From Kalaharituber pfeilii (lineage: Eukaryota; Ascomycota; Pezizomycetes; Pezizales; Pezizaceae): 64,000 nucleotides of DNA. The position numbers and the translations under genes are program-made. A model generated the notes under the pieces. That model was not told the DNA's origin, did not search any database, and worked only from the letters and a program-made list of their open reading frames with translations. Shown one piece after another: positions 24,601 to 37,377 of this stretch (within the stretch, counting starts at the first letter, position 1; each line of letters opens with the position of its first letter). Location of the stretch: assembly GCA_015179045.1 (NCBI GenBank), contig WHUZ01000043.1, positions 310,001 to 374,000 of the forward strand, in the 5' to 3' direction.

Positions 24601-27040
24601 TCAGCCTGCGTGGTTGTAGTACGTGGCTCCGGTTGTAGGATAATAATACATTGTTCCACCCACTGGAACTCCCACCCCAGGGTCAGGCGCTGGAGTTAGC
24701 GGGGCCATCCCAGGATAAGTTGATGTCGCTGCGTATGCGGCGTAATAAGTACTTGGGTCATAGTAGTATACGGTCCCGTTACTTTCCTGGGCGATAGTCG
24801 TTGGCATTGGCATTGGCGGGGCCGCTGTAGGGACTGCTGGTGGCTGTTGAGCGGCAGGTATTGTATGGTACACTGTAGGTGTGCCATTGGGTAGTGGTGA
24901 GGATACATATTGCGGGGAGGCGGTGTATGGTGGGGGTTGGTGACTGTAGATGGTGTGGGCAGCATGGTGATGAATGGGATGAGTGTGGGATTGCGGCTGT
25001 GATGAGTAGTAATATGGGGCGGGCTGCTGTGTGTAAGTGGATGGTTGGAAGGGTTGAGCGTGGACTGCTCGCTCGGGGATCTGTGATAGAGGGGTGCCTG
25101 ATGGTTGTGATTGGTATGAAGGCTGCCGTGAGTGGGAATATGCAGGTAAATTGCTCGCAGGACAGTTGGTAGGCGTTGCAGTTCCATCCAGGTAAGAATG
25201 CTGCACAAATTGATTGGAGTAATGCATCGACACCGGTGTCTCTATATCAGCGACACTGACTGTTTTTTGCGGACGCGGTTGATGCATAGGAATAACTGGA
25301 GTCCCTCTGGCATCGTGGATAGGTGGAACTGGAGTTGGGTAAGAAGGAGGAGGTTTTACTACCGGGGCGGCAGTCTTATTTGGTGAAGGCAGTACCCGAG
25401 TTTGGTTCAATTCCATGAGCTCCTTTGAATCTGGCTCCGCTGGTACTGCCGGCTTGGCCTCTTGTTGCTGAACCGTTTCCTCCCTGACCGTTTCTGTGGC
25501 GCTTGCTTCCACAACTTCTACATTGGCAGGAGTTGCGTCTGCGCTTACTTGCATTGCAGGCGGCTCAGTCTGAGGTTGATTCTCCGGTTGAAACGATGAT
25601 CCCCTTGACATAGTCGCGGATTGCGAAACAACAGAACCCCCATGAATACTCCTAGTTGATCCACGATTCAACCCACCCCTTTTAACAGCCGGCGGCCCTC
25701 CTCCTGCAAAGCCAGATCCACCCGGTCTCATCGCCCGTGGTATAAAGACAAAAGATCTTGTGTGATGAGGATAGATATACTTTATCGGCTGATCTGGAAT
25801 AGATATCCTAATTGGTTTGTCTCTCCTCAACGGGGGTCGATGATATGGCAGTCTTGTATAGACTTTGTATGGAACCTCGCTGAATGTGATTGGGTATTTC
25901 ATTCCAGGCAAGTTGACAATTATCTTCGTGGTTCCCATAGTATCCATTCGACCGAATTTACGTGGAACTTCTTGTCGAGGAGCCCGTAGTCCGGCAGGAA
26001 GTTGGGGGTTGAAGGGAGGTCTCTCAGCAGCGAGTAACTCTTCGTAGGCATCATGCCGCCACGGGCCGTCAAGTGGTTCTGGCGGGGCATTAGGATCTCT
26101 GTTATGTGTACAATGTTAGCTTGTGCCTTAACATCTTCATCAAAAAGGATACTTCATGGCTATAGTAGCTGTACCTGCCAAAGCCTACACCGCTTTTGAA
26201 GCCTCCTCTTCCACCACCATGTCCCCTCCAAAACGGCTTATATCCACCTCCTTGGTGCCTGTGGTCATGCATGAAGAAAGCCCCCCGGTTTGGAACAAAA
26301 GCTGGATCAGTATCCCGCCTCCTCTTGTACTCCTCATGCTCCCGCCTCCGCCGCTCGTACGGTGTTTCATGTCGAACTTCCTGCTGCTTGGGCTGGGCGG
26401 CTAGTTGGGTATCAAGAGCAGTAGGCTTAGCCGATACCTTCTCGTCCTCTGCTACCTTGTCATCTCCATATGCTTCGTCATAGTCCTCCTCTGCTACATC
26501 TCCATCAGCTTCGTAATAATCCCCCTGAGCTACCTTATCGTCTCCACCCACTTCTTCATAGTCCTCCTCCTCTATAGTTATCTGCTGATCACCCTTGAAC
26601 CCATTAAGGAAGAATTCTGTGTCTGCTCTGCCTAACCCAGACCCGTTCAGGAACAGTTTTCCTGAGCCACTAGGCTTTTGTGATGTTGAGGGCTCCTTAG
26701 GAGGAATGCCGTTCATTTTTCCGGAAATTGCCTTGGTGTCCGATTCCTTCAAGCTCATCCCCGCAACACCTTTTGCAACCGCATCAGTCCCTTTTGCATC
26801 TTGCTCTTTATCATTAAGGTCCCTGTTTTCATCCTCATCTTGTTCGTCCTCGTCGTCCTCCTCGTCATCATCATCTTCTTCTTCCTCCTCCTCCTCCTCC
26901 TCCTCCTCGCTTAGACCCGAGTCGTCCGACAGAGAGTCTAAATCGTTTCCATTGTAAAGATCCTCCCCGCCCTCCTCCCCTTCTTCTACAATAGGCCGTC
27001 TTGAAGCGATGAGGTTCCTTCGACGATTAGTAGTAGCCAT
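24601..27040 (-). CDS. Barentsz/CASC3-like exon-junction-complex protein
   Basis: Two exons (27040-26175 and 26098-24601, intron ending in ACATAACAG) give 787 residues. The N-terminal 215 residues are acidic, with a long Glu/Asp run at about 45-70. Next is the eIF4AIII-binding (SELOR/Btz) module: RRRREHEEYKRRRDTDPAFV, then PNRGAFFMHDHR at about 253-265, continuing across the splice into RDPNAPPEPLDGPWRHDAYE. The second exon carries a conserved block around PRKFGRMDTMGTTKIIVNLP, and then a long low-complexity tail rich in Pro, Gln, Tyr and His. The PNRGAFFMHDHR motif is diagnostic for the MLN51/CASC3 core subunit of the exon junction complex, which marks spliced mRNA in nucleus and cytoplasm. 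Budding yeast lacks this complex. The choice between two donors was settled by phase: only GTACAG at 26174 keeps the frame. Confidence 0.88.
26840..26912. repeat. CTC/CTT trinucleotide tract coding poly-Glu/Asp
   Basis: A run of CTC, CTT and ATC triplets on the plus strand encodes the acidic run near residues 45-70 of the Barentsz-like protein on the minus strand. It is prone to length change. Confidence 0.85.
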
Positions 27041-30000
27041 CCTGGTACTGTGATCGTTTGTGAGAAGGCGCTTGTTCCGAAGGAGTTCTTCTATGTGCCG
27101 GACTGTGGTTGTGGGGCTGGTCAGTTATTTGTGACGTGTATCTGTTCCACCTCAGGACTATCTTGGACTAGCACGATGATCGCGGACCGAAAACGAGTTG
27201 TCGGAACCTGGGGTAAGGCGGCCGATGGCGATGAGTGCCAATATATTCTGAGACTATTGGTTGGGTGGGAGTTGCTGAGGGGCGATTACGAGGGCGTATC
27301 GCACGAACGTAATGCTGGGGGTGCTTACACAAGTTGCTTGCTTGGTGTAGGCTTCGATATTTTTTTCTCTTCTTTTTGTTCTTCTCTATTTTTTTACCAT
27401 CTTTAAAAATATGGCACGCTATTAGTATATTTCATTATCACCTAATTTTGATTGACACTACAGTATAAGATACAAATAGTAGTCTGGGCACGAGAACATG
27501 ACACTATTGCCAAGAAGATGTCGGCAGAATGCAGCTTTGAGCTTGTTTAGTAATATTCACCGATATACAGACAGACCTACGCAGCAAGCGCACTGTCTGC
27601 AATGATTATTGTCGCCTGCAGAGACGAGGGCTTCAGAGATATGGCACTTTAATGGCCAGTTGGCGATTTGCTCCAAAGCTTGATATGCTGCAATGTAATT
27701 TAACGACAACGTGACAACAATAGAGCCTCGTTTGGTCTCATGCCAAGCCTCATTAAGCCCTGGCATTGGCTTGTCAACAGAAGTTTATGATATGATATGA
27801 TACACGATTTCCTTCGGCAGCCGATACGGACCGGACACATGCATTTATCGCTAGTCCTATGGTATCCAATTTCCTAATGTTATTAGACTCATACATCAAG
27901 CAACATTTGGACTCTCAACAGCAGCAGCTGCTGGAAACATTGTTCGAGATTTCTGGCCAGAAATCCAACAATCGCCGGGATTATCTTCCCTAGTCTCTCC
28001 GCCCGCACAATGATCGAGCTCTGAGTGACATTTAGAACGTACTCATCCAAATAAGTCCAATACCTGCCGACGCCATGCGCTGATGGTAAGAAAACCGACA
28101 AGTGCCCGCCCCGGAGTGAGTAGGATTATCAGGAGTGTTAATTATGATAATCGATCTGCCTCTTTATTGTCCCTTCCTGCCGTGTCAGATTGTTTCCGAA
28201 ATGTATCACGGCTCCAACGTCGTGTGGATCAATACCAGCCCCAATGATCCTGTAGAAACAATAATTTTATTTTCAGGAAGAGAAGACCCAACGAAGTGGG
28301 GGTCTCCATATGGTGTAAAGAATTGCACTATTTCCGTAATTTTCGGTCCATAATTACCAACAACCACCACCGTCCAATATCGTGAATATTCATGAACTCG
28401 CGAAACTTTGTAGGTCCATTTGTGAGCAAGAGAAGCACGGAGTGATGAGATTGTTACTCGGAAGACCGGAGTAGGGGACCTTGCTTGGTACGTACGCCTG
28501 CTGCCTGAAGTGCCATCTGAGAAGCTGACATGACACAGTGTGAGAAGTCCTCATATTGTTACAGCTTAGAGGTCGTCACATCCATATCAAGGGTATCAAT
28601 ACAAAACCAGGTAATCTTATAGTTATCCTTTAACAAAGGCATGGTCGCTGAAGTCGGCTCACATCCGGCTTACGGAAAACAAGTAATGATCAAACCTTTG
28701 TGAACAACCGATATAAGAAGAACGCCTCTAGAGGGAGAAACTCCATTGGTATTACCCAAAGCCATAACCCATCACGAGTACGAATTCTAACATGTAGGGC
28801 ATTTTCCGAGCTTGACACATTGTACGAGATAACACAGTTGACCCACGGTCATCATTGACATAAATTTCAATCCCTAGCGAGATCGGAAGCAGCCACAAAA
28901 GCAAGCTGCTGAACATAGATACTTTGGCAGCTAACTATGTAATCTTATAGCTGAAGAGGAGTATCATCTATGGAGACTATGTTCGTAGTGGTTTCACGTA
29001 AACATGGACACGTATCGCAATGATGAGCAGGATTAAGAGCAGCCAATCGACCTTCCGATCGGCTTTGTCAAATTTCTTTTCCATTACTTATCAAGAAATG
29101 CTTGCTGACTTGAAGAAAGGCTCCTTTTTTATATATGAATCTCTTCAACTCTTCATACATGATTTTGGCTTTCTCAGTCGGTTTCCAGAGTATTGCTCCA
29201 GTTAGTCAAGGATGGTTATCTAACTGCCATCCGCTCTTTTAACTCACTCACTGTTACAGGAGTATTTTGACTTTCCTCCATTTCGATATATCTCAGGCTG
29301 GTTTGTCGTTCAATGAGCCATCCACCGACGCGGCCAACTCAGTATCGTTCTCAATCACGATATTTTTGTCTTGTTCATATTGAGAAAAAGATCCCAGAGA
29401 ATGCAAGGTAGTGAAGTAGAATCAACAGCAGGCTTGAGATTAGCGGCAGCATTAGATGTGTCCCCGGTTTTACTATCACTAGCTTTGTAATTCCCCGAAG
29501 TCAGCTACTAATTAGGAATAACATGTAGGTATGACCACCGACAATGAAGACTTGCCTGTGTGCTAGTAGTTTTACTAGGAATACCAAATTGGCTAAACCA
29601 TCGACGACTCTTCTCAGGATCACCCCGTTAGTAAAACGTCACAGGTGCCGTTGAGACTTGTGTATAGTGTTAATGGATAGTGAGGAAAACATCGACCTGC
29701 ATATTGGTCAAGTAACGAATGGTCGCAAAACCGTAAACTGAAGTGACATCCTATTTTCTCAGGGTAAGTTAGAACCTGTTCATCTGGTAATCTCTGAGTG
29801 ATTATCTCCTAGAGAAAGACGAAAAGGCCTCCAATGCCGAATACTTGTTCTTAGATGGTTGTTTCTAGTCTTGGGAGCGCTATTTTCTTCAAGTATGATA
29901 GCTATCTGGAGAACCTATTCTCCGTCACACTCGAGCAATTAGTAGTACCCTGGAGAATACAATAACATTGGTTTTAGAGAACACAGTAGGATTAGGCATG

Positions 30001-33000
30001 GATTAGTCAAGTTTCTAGCTTGACAATGGTTGTTTGATAGGGATGGAGCACTTTGCCTCTGTACACGGTCCTGGAGGTTAGTCGAGAAGCATCACTGGGG
30101 AGAAATCTTTTCATCTCATCCTCTCTTGTCAATCTGATCTCACTAGCCCTTTGACAGGCCGAATTTCCTGTAACGGATGACCCTCAAGCATAGGTAGAGT
30201 GATCACACCTCCCGGCCTTGCCAGCCAGTAAACATGGCTCCACCACTTACTGCCTCGTCTAGCAACCATTCCAAGGCTCCAGTTTACCTGCTCCGATCTG
30301 TATCCACTTCGCTGAGGCCGCTACCAATTTAATAACAAAATAATCTAATCCACAGAATAAGCCTCTCTCCGCATTTTGGAAATGTTCAAGTGAGGGGACG
30401 GACGTGCCAGTACCGTACACGCAATAAACAGACTCTGAAGTCAAATCTATGCAAAAGCGCTGATCACTTCGCTTATTGCTCTCCGCTTATTGCTTTTACT
30501 TGAACTCGAGTGTAGAGTACATCGTGTTCAAGCCCTACTAATAACAGCTTTGAAGCTATAGCTAGCATCCTTCCTATGCGATTTAACCAGACTACGGTCC
30601 TTTCCAAGATTTCACGATATCATTTTGCTACCTCTATGAGGGTCTAGGGCACAGGACTACTGTTCCCGGTAGGAAGTCGTGCTTGAATATGCGTTCTCCT
30701 GCCCCTATCATAGAGGTACTTGCAAGCACCCGATCGACAGAAATGCCGCAACCAGATTAGGAAATGCTACCTGAGAAGTCATCTAACACTAGATGGTAGT
30801 CTGCTGGATTGCGACACAACGGATCGAGAATTGGCTGATCAATCCCAAGTCATTGACAGAAGAAACTATGAATTTTGTGATTCTCCTTCAAAGGGTACTC
30901 AATAGGCATTAATAGATAAATAAAGTAGGCTCACATCCTGCAAAACACGGTACAGCTTGAAGTGGATATCTTGGCAAGGAGCAACCCGTCCCCCAGCAAA
31001 TTATCTGTTGTCTGTTGGCACTAGTGGCTTTTGTAAATTGAATCAATCCTTGAGGCAGTCTTGATAATTTGTGTGTCTTCAAGGAGTCGTTTAAAGAGTC
31101 GTTTAAAATACCCGTTATTGCAGACGAGTTTCCTGTGATTGAGTCGGTTGACGATAAACCTTTGATGATTTTGATTTGGCTAGACGGTGAGTTAGTATAG
31201 AAACACTATTGAGCATTGTGCTAGCGATAATGAACCGAAGTCTTGGCACCACAGTCTGAAGACTTCAACCCATGCACTGGTGGCCTTGGGAACAGTGGTC
31301 TCATGCCAGCCCAGTTCTCTGACGTAGCATTGCTGGATATTTATATTGATTATTCCATGTAAAAGATGACCCGCCACTACGTTAGCTGCTTGCTAGACGT
31401 AAACCTAAACTCACATTTCTTGATAGATCGATCCGAGATATAAAATTAATTAAAAAAAAAAAATAACCGAAGTACGAAACGAAATTCGGCGAAGCCCAAC
31501 TCAAACGCGAGCAAAAATGCCCGCTAGTTCGTCGCGTAAGAGTAGTTAACCTCTACAAAAGTAGCCAGATGCTGACTATAAATAAGCGGAGCTCACGAGA
31601 CGCAGTCAAGCCTCAGGGCTCAGTATCGAGAAGAAAGTCGTTCGGTTTTGCCGAGCTGCACCGAATCTGTTTCTGCTTCCCGAATGAGGGTCGATGTTAA
31701 TAAAGCGAATGTTTTAAAACGAAAGCACTGCCCGACAAGGTCAAACTTCATGAGCTTTTTTCGGTTGGACTCGTACATATCCAATGGGTTTGCTACTGGT
31801 AGTTAATATGCATATAGGCCCCACGAAGTGGGGGGCCGATGCCCTGAAGCAGAGCGCCAAGTAATTATCGGACTACAATTGAGCCAACGTTCCGAAAGCA
31901 TTTACCTCGTAAGGGGGGAATTAAGTTATCAACATCTGACTTCATGAGGATGCTATGATCTCGGGACTCAAGCAAGCGCACAAACTTGAAACAGGCAAGT
32001 GATGATCACTTAATTTCAGGTCGTTTCAAAACGCTAACTCTCAAGAGTCACAGAAGTTGAATCACAATTGAATAACTGGCATCTACCTAAGTGTCCTTAT
32101 TAAAGACGCTTCTGCTCTTGATTCAATTGTCATCATCCCTGTATTTCTGATTTTCTGATTGCGGGGGTGGATAATGCGGAGTGTTCTTTCACATCTTGGA
32201 GGTGTAAAGTCCGACCAGTAGGGACACGCGGAGCTGAGTGACTCAACATATTATTTTAACAGAAGCTGGTTAGCACGAGAGTTTGTATTGGAGGTCCCGG
32301 GAAATCCTTACACTTTACGTTCCATCGGAGCGGAGCCATAGAGCCTCCGGAGTAAGGGAGTTAGAAGCTGTAGAAGCTGAAAAATCAAGGTGGTCTTTCT
32401 CAAGGTTCGCCATGATAATGGGGTTCTGACTCAGTTCCATAGTTACCGTATGATATTGTGTTATCCCTTCCCGAAGCCACGAGAGCCGTCCAGAGGCTTT
32501 CTTAGCAGTTGTTGCGCCTCCGTATTCATCGTCGTCATCGTGTTGCAAAGCTGCCTCGTCCGCGCTGTCACGCTAGCCACAATTTGCCCCAGGCGTGCGG
32601 CGGCTGCTGCCGTGCTCATGTTTACCCTTTTTCCTCCGCCCTGGCTGCTGCTGCCAAGCGGCGAAGGACGTGCGAGTTACCGGTTAGTGCGATTGGACCG
32701 CTTTGTGGCTGCGATTGGCCAGTTTCGATTCAGGCTGGCGGCCTGAAGCTCATATGCAGCAAGCTACCTGGCTGCAACACAGGCCATGGCATCTGGGCAA
32801 CGTACTGTAGCTGGTGACTGTGCCTAATAAGAATCTACGAAACAGTGTCGCCAGTGGCCACAGCTGGATTTGGGTTGGGTTGGGGTCGGGGGGTGCGTTT
32901 GGATCGCTTAGGGCTTCAGGTTACTTATCGATATGCTTGCGACAGTGCATTTGTAATTGCTGGAGCTTATGGGGGGAATGGGGCCGGCTAGCACTCGGCA

Positions 33001-33607
33001 AAGCTCAGGATTTTTGGCCTTTGATGATACCATGCTACCTGCGAGCACAGCCGCTGGGCTGGCCTGCTCGCAGCTGCCAGTGCGCAATACGCTGCTGCAT
33101 AGCTGTGGCCAGAGTGCGCTCCGTCGCTCCGCAGGGAACAGCTCGCACGACCTATCATACCTACTTTATCGGCCGCCCTCACACGCCCACTCACACCGCG
33201 CGCTCACCACGCTCGCCTCGTAATTTGCCCGCACTAGCATGAGACTGCGCACTAGCACACCCTCCCAGCACACACACCTGCTTACATCGCTCCTGCTAGC
33301 CCCAACTGTGCACATAAGAGCATCCGCCCGCCTGCTCTCAAAAACACCGTCGTCCGCCCTTGCCCCCCTTCCTCCCTCTTCACTCCCTCCTCCCACCCCC
33401 AACCCCCAACCCCCAACCCCCACCCCTCCAACCCTCAACCCCCCACTACCCATCGCTCTCACGAGGGCCAAACAGGAACAAGAAACACCTGCACATAGTT
33501 CACACAACTTCTTGCTTTCTGTCCCAGGCCTCTCAAGTCGTCAGCTCAGCAGTGCTGGTCACCTCTCACCAGGCTGTCACTTTGTGGTAGCTATCACTGC
33601 TTCCACC
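27041..33607. other. Long gene-free block
   Basis: About 6.5 kb with no ORF above about 120 codons and no coherent spliced frame that I could build. Composition is mixed rather than strongly AT-rich, so it does not look like heavily RIP-mutated transposon sequence. The last ~700 bases are C/T-rich and probably form the Nbr1 promoter and 5' leader, including the AACCCCC tract at 33396-33425. The first few hundred bases hold the Barentsz-gene promoter. Confidence 0.5.
33396..33425. repeat. (AACCCCC)4 tract upstream of Nbr1
   Basis: Four tandem C5 runs separated by AA, ending CACCCC, lie about 185 bases before the Nbr1 ATG. The minus strand reads as four G5 runs and could form a G-quadruplex. 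Confidence 0.8.
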
Positions 33608-36600
33608 ATGGCTGCGAATAACGTTCCACCAACTACCCTCATCACCACTAAGCTTCTGTACAACGGCTCCATCCGCCGTTTCAAGATCTACCTCAAGGAC
33701 TGTGGAGCGAATACCTTGCCAGGAAAGGTGTGTTTCTTTCTGTCGATTTGTCGTTCCCATAAGGAACTATTTAGCCGAGCAGCGGAGCGCTAACTGTCCT
33801 TTTATCGCACTAGCTCAAAGAACTACTTTCTATCCCCGAGCATGAAGAGGTGATTTTTGAGCGTTGGTCTGACAGCGCTGCTTCGTACGTCCTTCTTGAC
33901 TCCAATAAGCCTGCGGTATACAAGCAGCTCTACCGTGCTGCTAAGGCCAAGTTGAAGTTGAGAATCAAAGTTTCTCATCCCCTACCAGAAGGTTTGCACC
34001 ATCTCCTCGTCATAAAGTTGACTTTCGTTTGGGTAGATTTTACGTAACTGTGACTGACCCTGTGAATCGCAGCTCCGTTGCCAGATCCTTTTGTTTCCAA
34101 TTCAACGGAGACATTGTTGCCTCCGTATTCGTCCACAACGAACCTTTCTACACAACCCAATGTTACAACGACGGATGCCTCTCAGTCAACTACAGTTCCG
34201 GCAGCTCCCATTGTGCCTATGCAGATGGTGAGCGATGCAGTTGCAGCTTATCTTGATGGCCAAGAGGGTCGTACAAAGCTTCGTGCAACCATTGGTGAGG
34301 AGGTGGAGAAAGAAATAGAGAAACGCAGTGCACTCGGGCAATCAGTGGCCAATTTTGTCCCTCCAGTACCAGCAGCAGCAGAATCAGAAGCACCAGCATC
34401 AGCACCAGCACCAGCAGAATCAGCAGCACCAGCATCAGCACCAGCATCAGCACCAGCATCAGCACCAGCAGCAGCACCAGCATCAGCACCAGCAGCACAA
34501 GAACCGGAACCTGCCCCATCGGCTCCCAGAATGAGACAGATTGTGGTAAAGCAAGTTTATGCCGTTTATTGCAATATTTGTGAAGCCAACGTCGACAGTG
34601 TTCATTATCACTGTAGCGTGTGTGATAATGGTGACTTCGACCTTTGCGAGAAGTGCGTGGAGGATGGCAAACACTGCAACAATGCAGAGCATTGGATGAT
34701 CAAGCGGTCTATAGTTAACGGGGAAGTTGTTTCAAGTCGAGAGATCATCGCAAGTACGACAGCAATCATGGCGAAGAAGGACGAAGTCGCCCAAACGGAA
34801 AATAGGGTAGAAGAATTACCGGATGATGCCGGCCGCACTTGCAATTGTTGCGTTGAAGGTGAAAATAAGTTTATCCAAAGATGCTCAAATTATGCTCTAA
34901 CTGGAACTATAGACTTCGAGGATTCTCAGTTTGTGGAGTGCACTGTCTGTCCAGACTATGATTTGTGTCTCGACTGTCTTGCCAAGCAGGTCCATGGACA
35001 TGATCCTAGCCATACCTTCAAGCCAGCCTCTGAAGAGACTGTGCTTACTGCATATGCATCTAGTTTGCTCAAACCAGGCAGAAATTTCAAGCATCATGCC
35101 ATTTGTGATGGATGTTCAAAGGTACGTTTAGTATATTTTAGACTCAATAATATGGATTGCTAACTGTTTACAGCAAATCTTCGGTGTTCGTCACAAATGT
35201 TTCACATGTCCAGACTGGGATTACTGCTCTGAGTGCTACAAGTCAGTCGGTGAAATTCACCCTGGACACCGTTTCGCTACTATGTACGGGGTTTTGCCTC
35301 CAGCGTCCACCAGCAGTCCTCCACGACATTTTGGTGTCTACTGCGATGGTCCACATTGCGGCGCCAAGGGCTATTGTTCTTGGATCGCAGGAGACAGGTA
35401 CAAATGTGCTATATGCCCAGATTTCGATCTCTGCGCTGGCTGCGAGGCCTCTCCAATGAATACTCATAACCAGACTCACCCAATGATTAAGATTAAATCA
35501 CCCATCAGAAACGTCACTGTGCAGACCATTGATAGCGAGACTTCTATACAAATGGGAGATATGCCATCTCGCTCTTCATCCGTCATCACAGACGCTTCAG
35601 CTGTGCGGACTCAGGAGGAACCAGCCCCTGCTGCCACACCAGAAGTCGGTGTTGAAGTTCAACCAGCAGTCGCAGAGGTTGTCGAGGAGACCAAAACATC
35701 GGAAAAGTCTGAGCAGAATGAAGGGACATCAGGCAAAGTCGACAGTGTCGCGGCCGAAGAGAAATATGTCACTGAACGTGGTGACGTGCTGCTCGTTGCG
35801 AAGTTTGTCGATGATACCATCAAGGATGGCACAGTTTTTAAGGCTGGAGAGGAATTCACTCAGACTTGGTGCATCAGAAATGATGGTCCAATCAGCTGGC
35901 CCGCAGGAACCACCGTCATTTATATCGGCGGAGACAAAATGTCTGAATCAGAGGCTACCTGCACTGAATCTGAGATTTCGGCTGGACAAGAAGCTAAGTT
36001 CTCGGTAAAACTTGTTGCACCTGCCCCTACATCTCGCCGTCTTATCAGTTACTGGGGCCTTGTTACCCCTAACGGTGTTCGCTTCGGACCTCAGCTATGG
36101 TGTGATATTGAAGTCAAAAAGGAGGAGGAGGAGGAGGAAGTTAAGGTAGAGGCTGCACTGCCACAAGACGTTTCCGAGCAGCCCGAGGAGGCCATCATCG
36201 AGGCTACCGAATCCCAGCTTGAAGTCGAACCAGCGGCTGAGGCAGTTGAGCCAGCAATTCAACCTACGCCTGGTGCAGCAGCTAACGAGCAGGAGACAAG
36301 CCCACAAGATGAGGTTGAGGAATTGATCCAATCTCACACCTCACAAATGATCTTCCCCACCCTGGAAAAGGAGTCCTCAGTCCCATCTACAAGCAACTCT
36401 ACAGCTAACGTTGTCGAGGCTATTGTGGAGACCCCAGCAGCTGAGGAAGTGCATTCATCTGCAGCTTCTACAACATCTACCCAGCGGGATCATCTTGAGG
36501 ATGATGTTGTGAGTGAGGTTTGTAGCATTGACGAGCTTGATGAACTCGAGCATTTCATCTCTGATGATGAAGATTATGAGGTCTGGGATGCAAGTAGCGA

Positions 36601-36640
36601 TGAAGAGTTTGAAAGGGCTACCAATCGGATCCGTGCATAG
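33608..36640 (+). CDS. NBR1: Nbr1 autophagy receptor: PB1, four ZZ fingers, FW domain
   Basis: Exons 33608-33727, 33814-33991, 34073-35121 and 35174-36640 join in phase to give 937 residues. Residues 1-100 form a PB1-type module (TTKLLYNGSIRRFKIYL). A repetitive Ala/Pro/Ser linker lies at about 203-242. Four ZZ zinc fingers follow: VYCNICE...CEKC (about 262-310), CNCCVEG...CLDC (355-410), CDGCSKQIFGVRHKC (440-485) and VYCDGPHCG...CAGC (501-560). The FW/Nbr1 domain at about 648-760 shows FTQTWCIRNDGPISWPAGT. The acidic Pro/Glu-rich tail contains no UBA domain that I can see. Nbr1 receptors bring cargo to Atg8 membranes for selective autophagy or to the endosomal Nbr1-mediated vacuolar route. 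The start codon sits in CCACCATGG, a strong context. The order PB1-ZZ4-FW is normal for filamentous ascomycetes. Confidence 0.93.
34375..34502 (+). repeat. In-frame Ala/Ser/Pro hexamer-dodecamer repeat in NBR1
   Basis: GCACCAGCATCA-like units recur and encode a low-complexity Ala-Pro-Ala-Ser linker between the PB1 and the first ZZ finger. Repeat length is likely to vary between strains. Confidence 0.85.
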
Positions 36641-37377
36641 ACACCCTAGCTTTTGTTCGGATTTCATTCGGTTGAGAGTGGCTAGTTCACTTATTTCATT
36701 GGTGAACGCTCAGAGTAGGCGAAGATATTGGTTATAAGTCAGCATCATCAACTGTTATGTTTGGGTCAGTACTAGGAGAATAAATGTTGGGTATTGTTTT
36801 GTGTTAATCTTGTACTTTTTCTGTTCCTTTTTTACTCTCTTCTCATATGATTGTAAGGTGAAATCGTGAGAGTAGTCATCTGTATTTTTGTGTATCGTCA
36901 TTGTTATAACTTCTTTTCGTGTAGTGTCTTTTGGATAATCGATACGGGGTTTTCGATACTAGCCTCCTACACATGTAACGTCACAACGCAGTAGTTAAAG
37001 TGCTATGAAGTTGTTCTATTCTTAGGTGCCTGTTGGGCTTACGTTGCAATTTTGATGTATGGGGGGTAATGGAATGGTGGGCCTACGGGATAGCCATATA
37101 CAGCAATTGGATCGCCTGAAGTACACCTGAAGTACAGTATCTGTTATCGCTCTGCTCACATCTAAAATGTCAAACGATGGCTGCGTATTACGTGTCAAGT
37201 CACTGAAATTGATAAAATGACAAATTTATGATGGCCGCAAGTGCGAGGGGCTTGCCCATCTAAGACATGTGGAATAATGGCCACCCTTTTTATTACTTGC
37301 CTTCTAAGAATTTGTACACAAGATGCATTTCAGCCTTCAACTATACCCCCATGTGACAGACGACAGTCAATCGAAAC
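36641..37377. other. Convergent intergenic region NBR1/ARP8
   Basis: The two genes point toward each other with about 740 bases between their stop codons. It is T-rich just after NBR1, as expected for a 3' end. No other feature is seen. Confidence 0.6.

Noticed and set aside
32461..32619. 52-codon minus ORF starting MSTAAAAARLGQIVAS
   Set aside because: Plausible composition, but isolated, very short and without flanking exons; too weak to call.
27041..33300. RIP-degraded transposon
   Set aside because: The block is not strongly AT-rich by eye and shows no remnant reverse transcriptase or transposase frames or terminal repeats.
34375..34502. CRISPR-like or minisatellite array
   Set aside because: The repeat is an in-frame Ala/Pro/Ser coding linker within NBR1, with no spacers.
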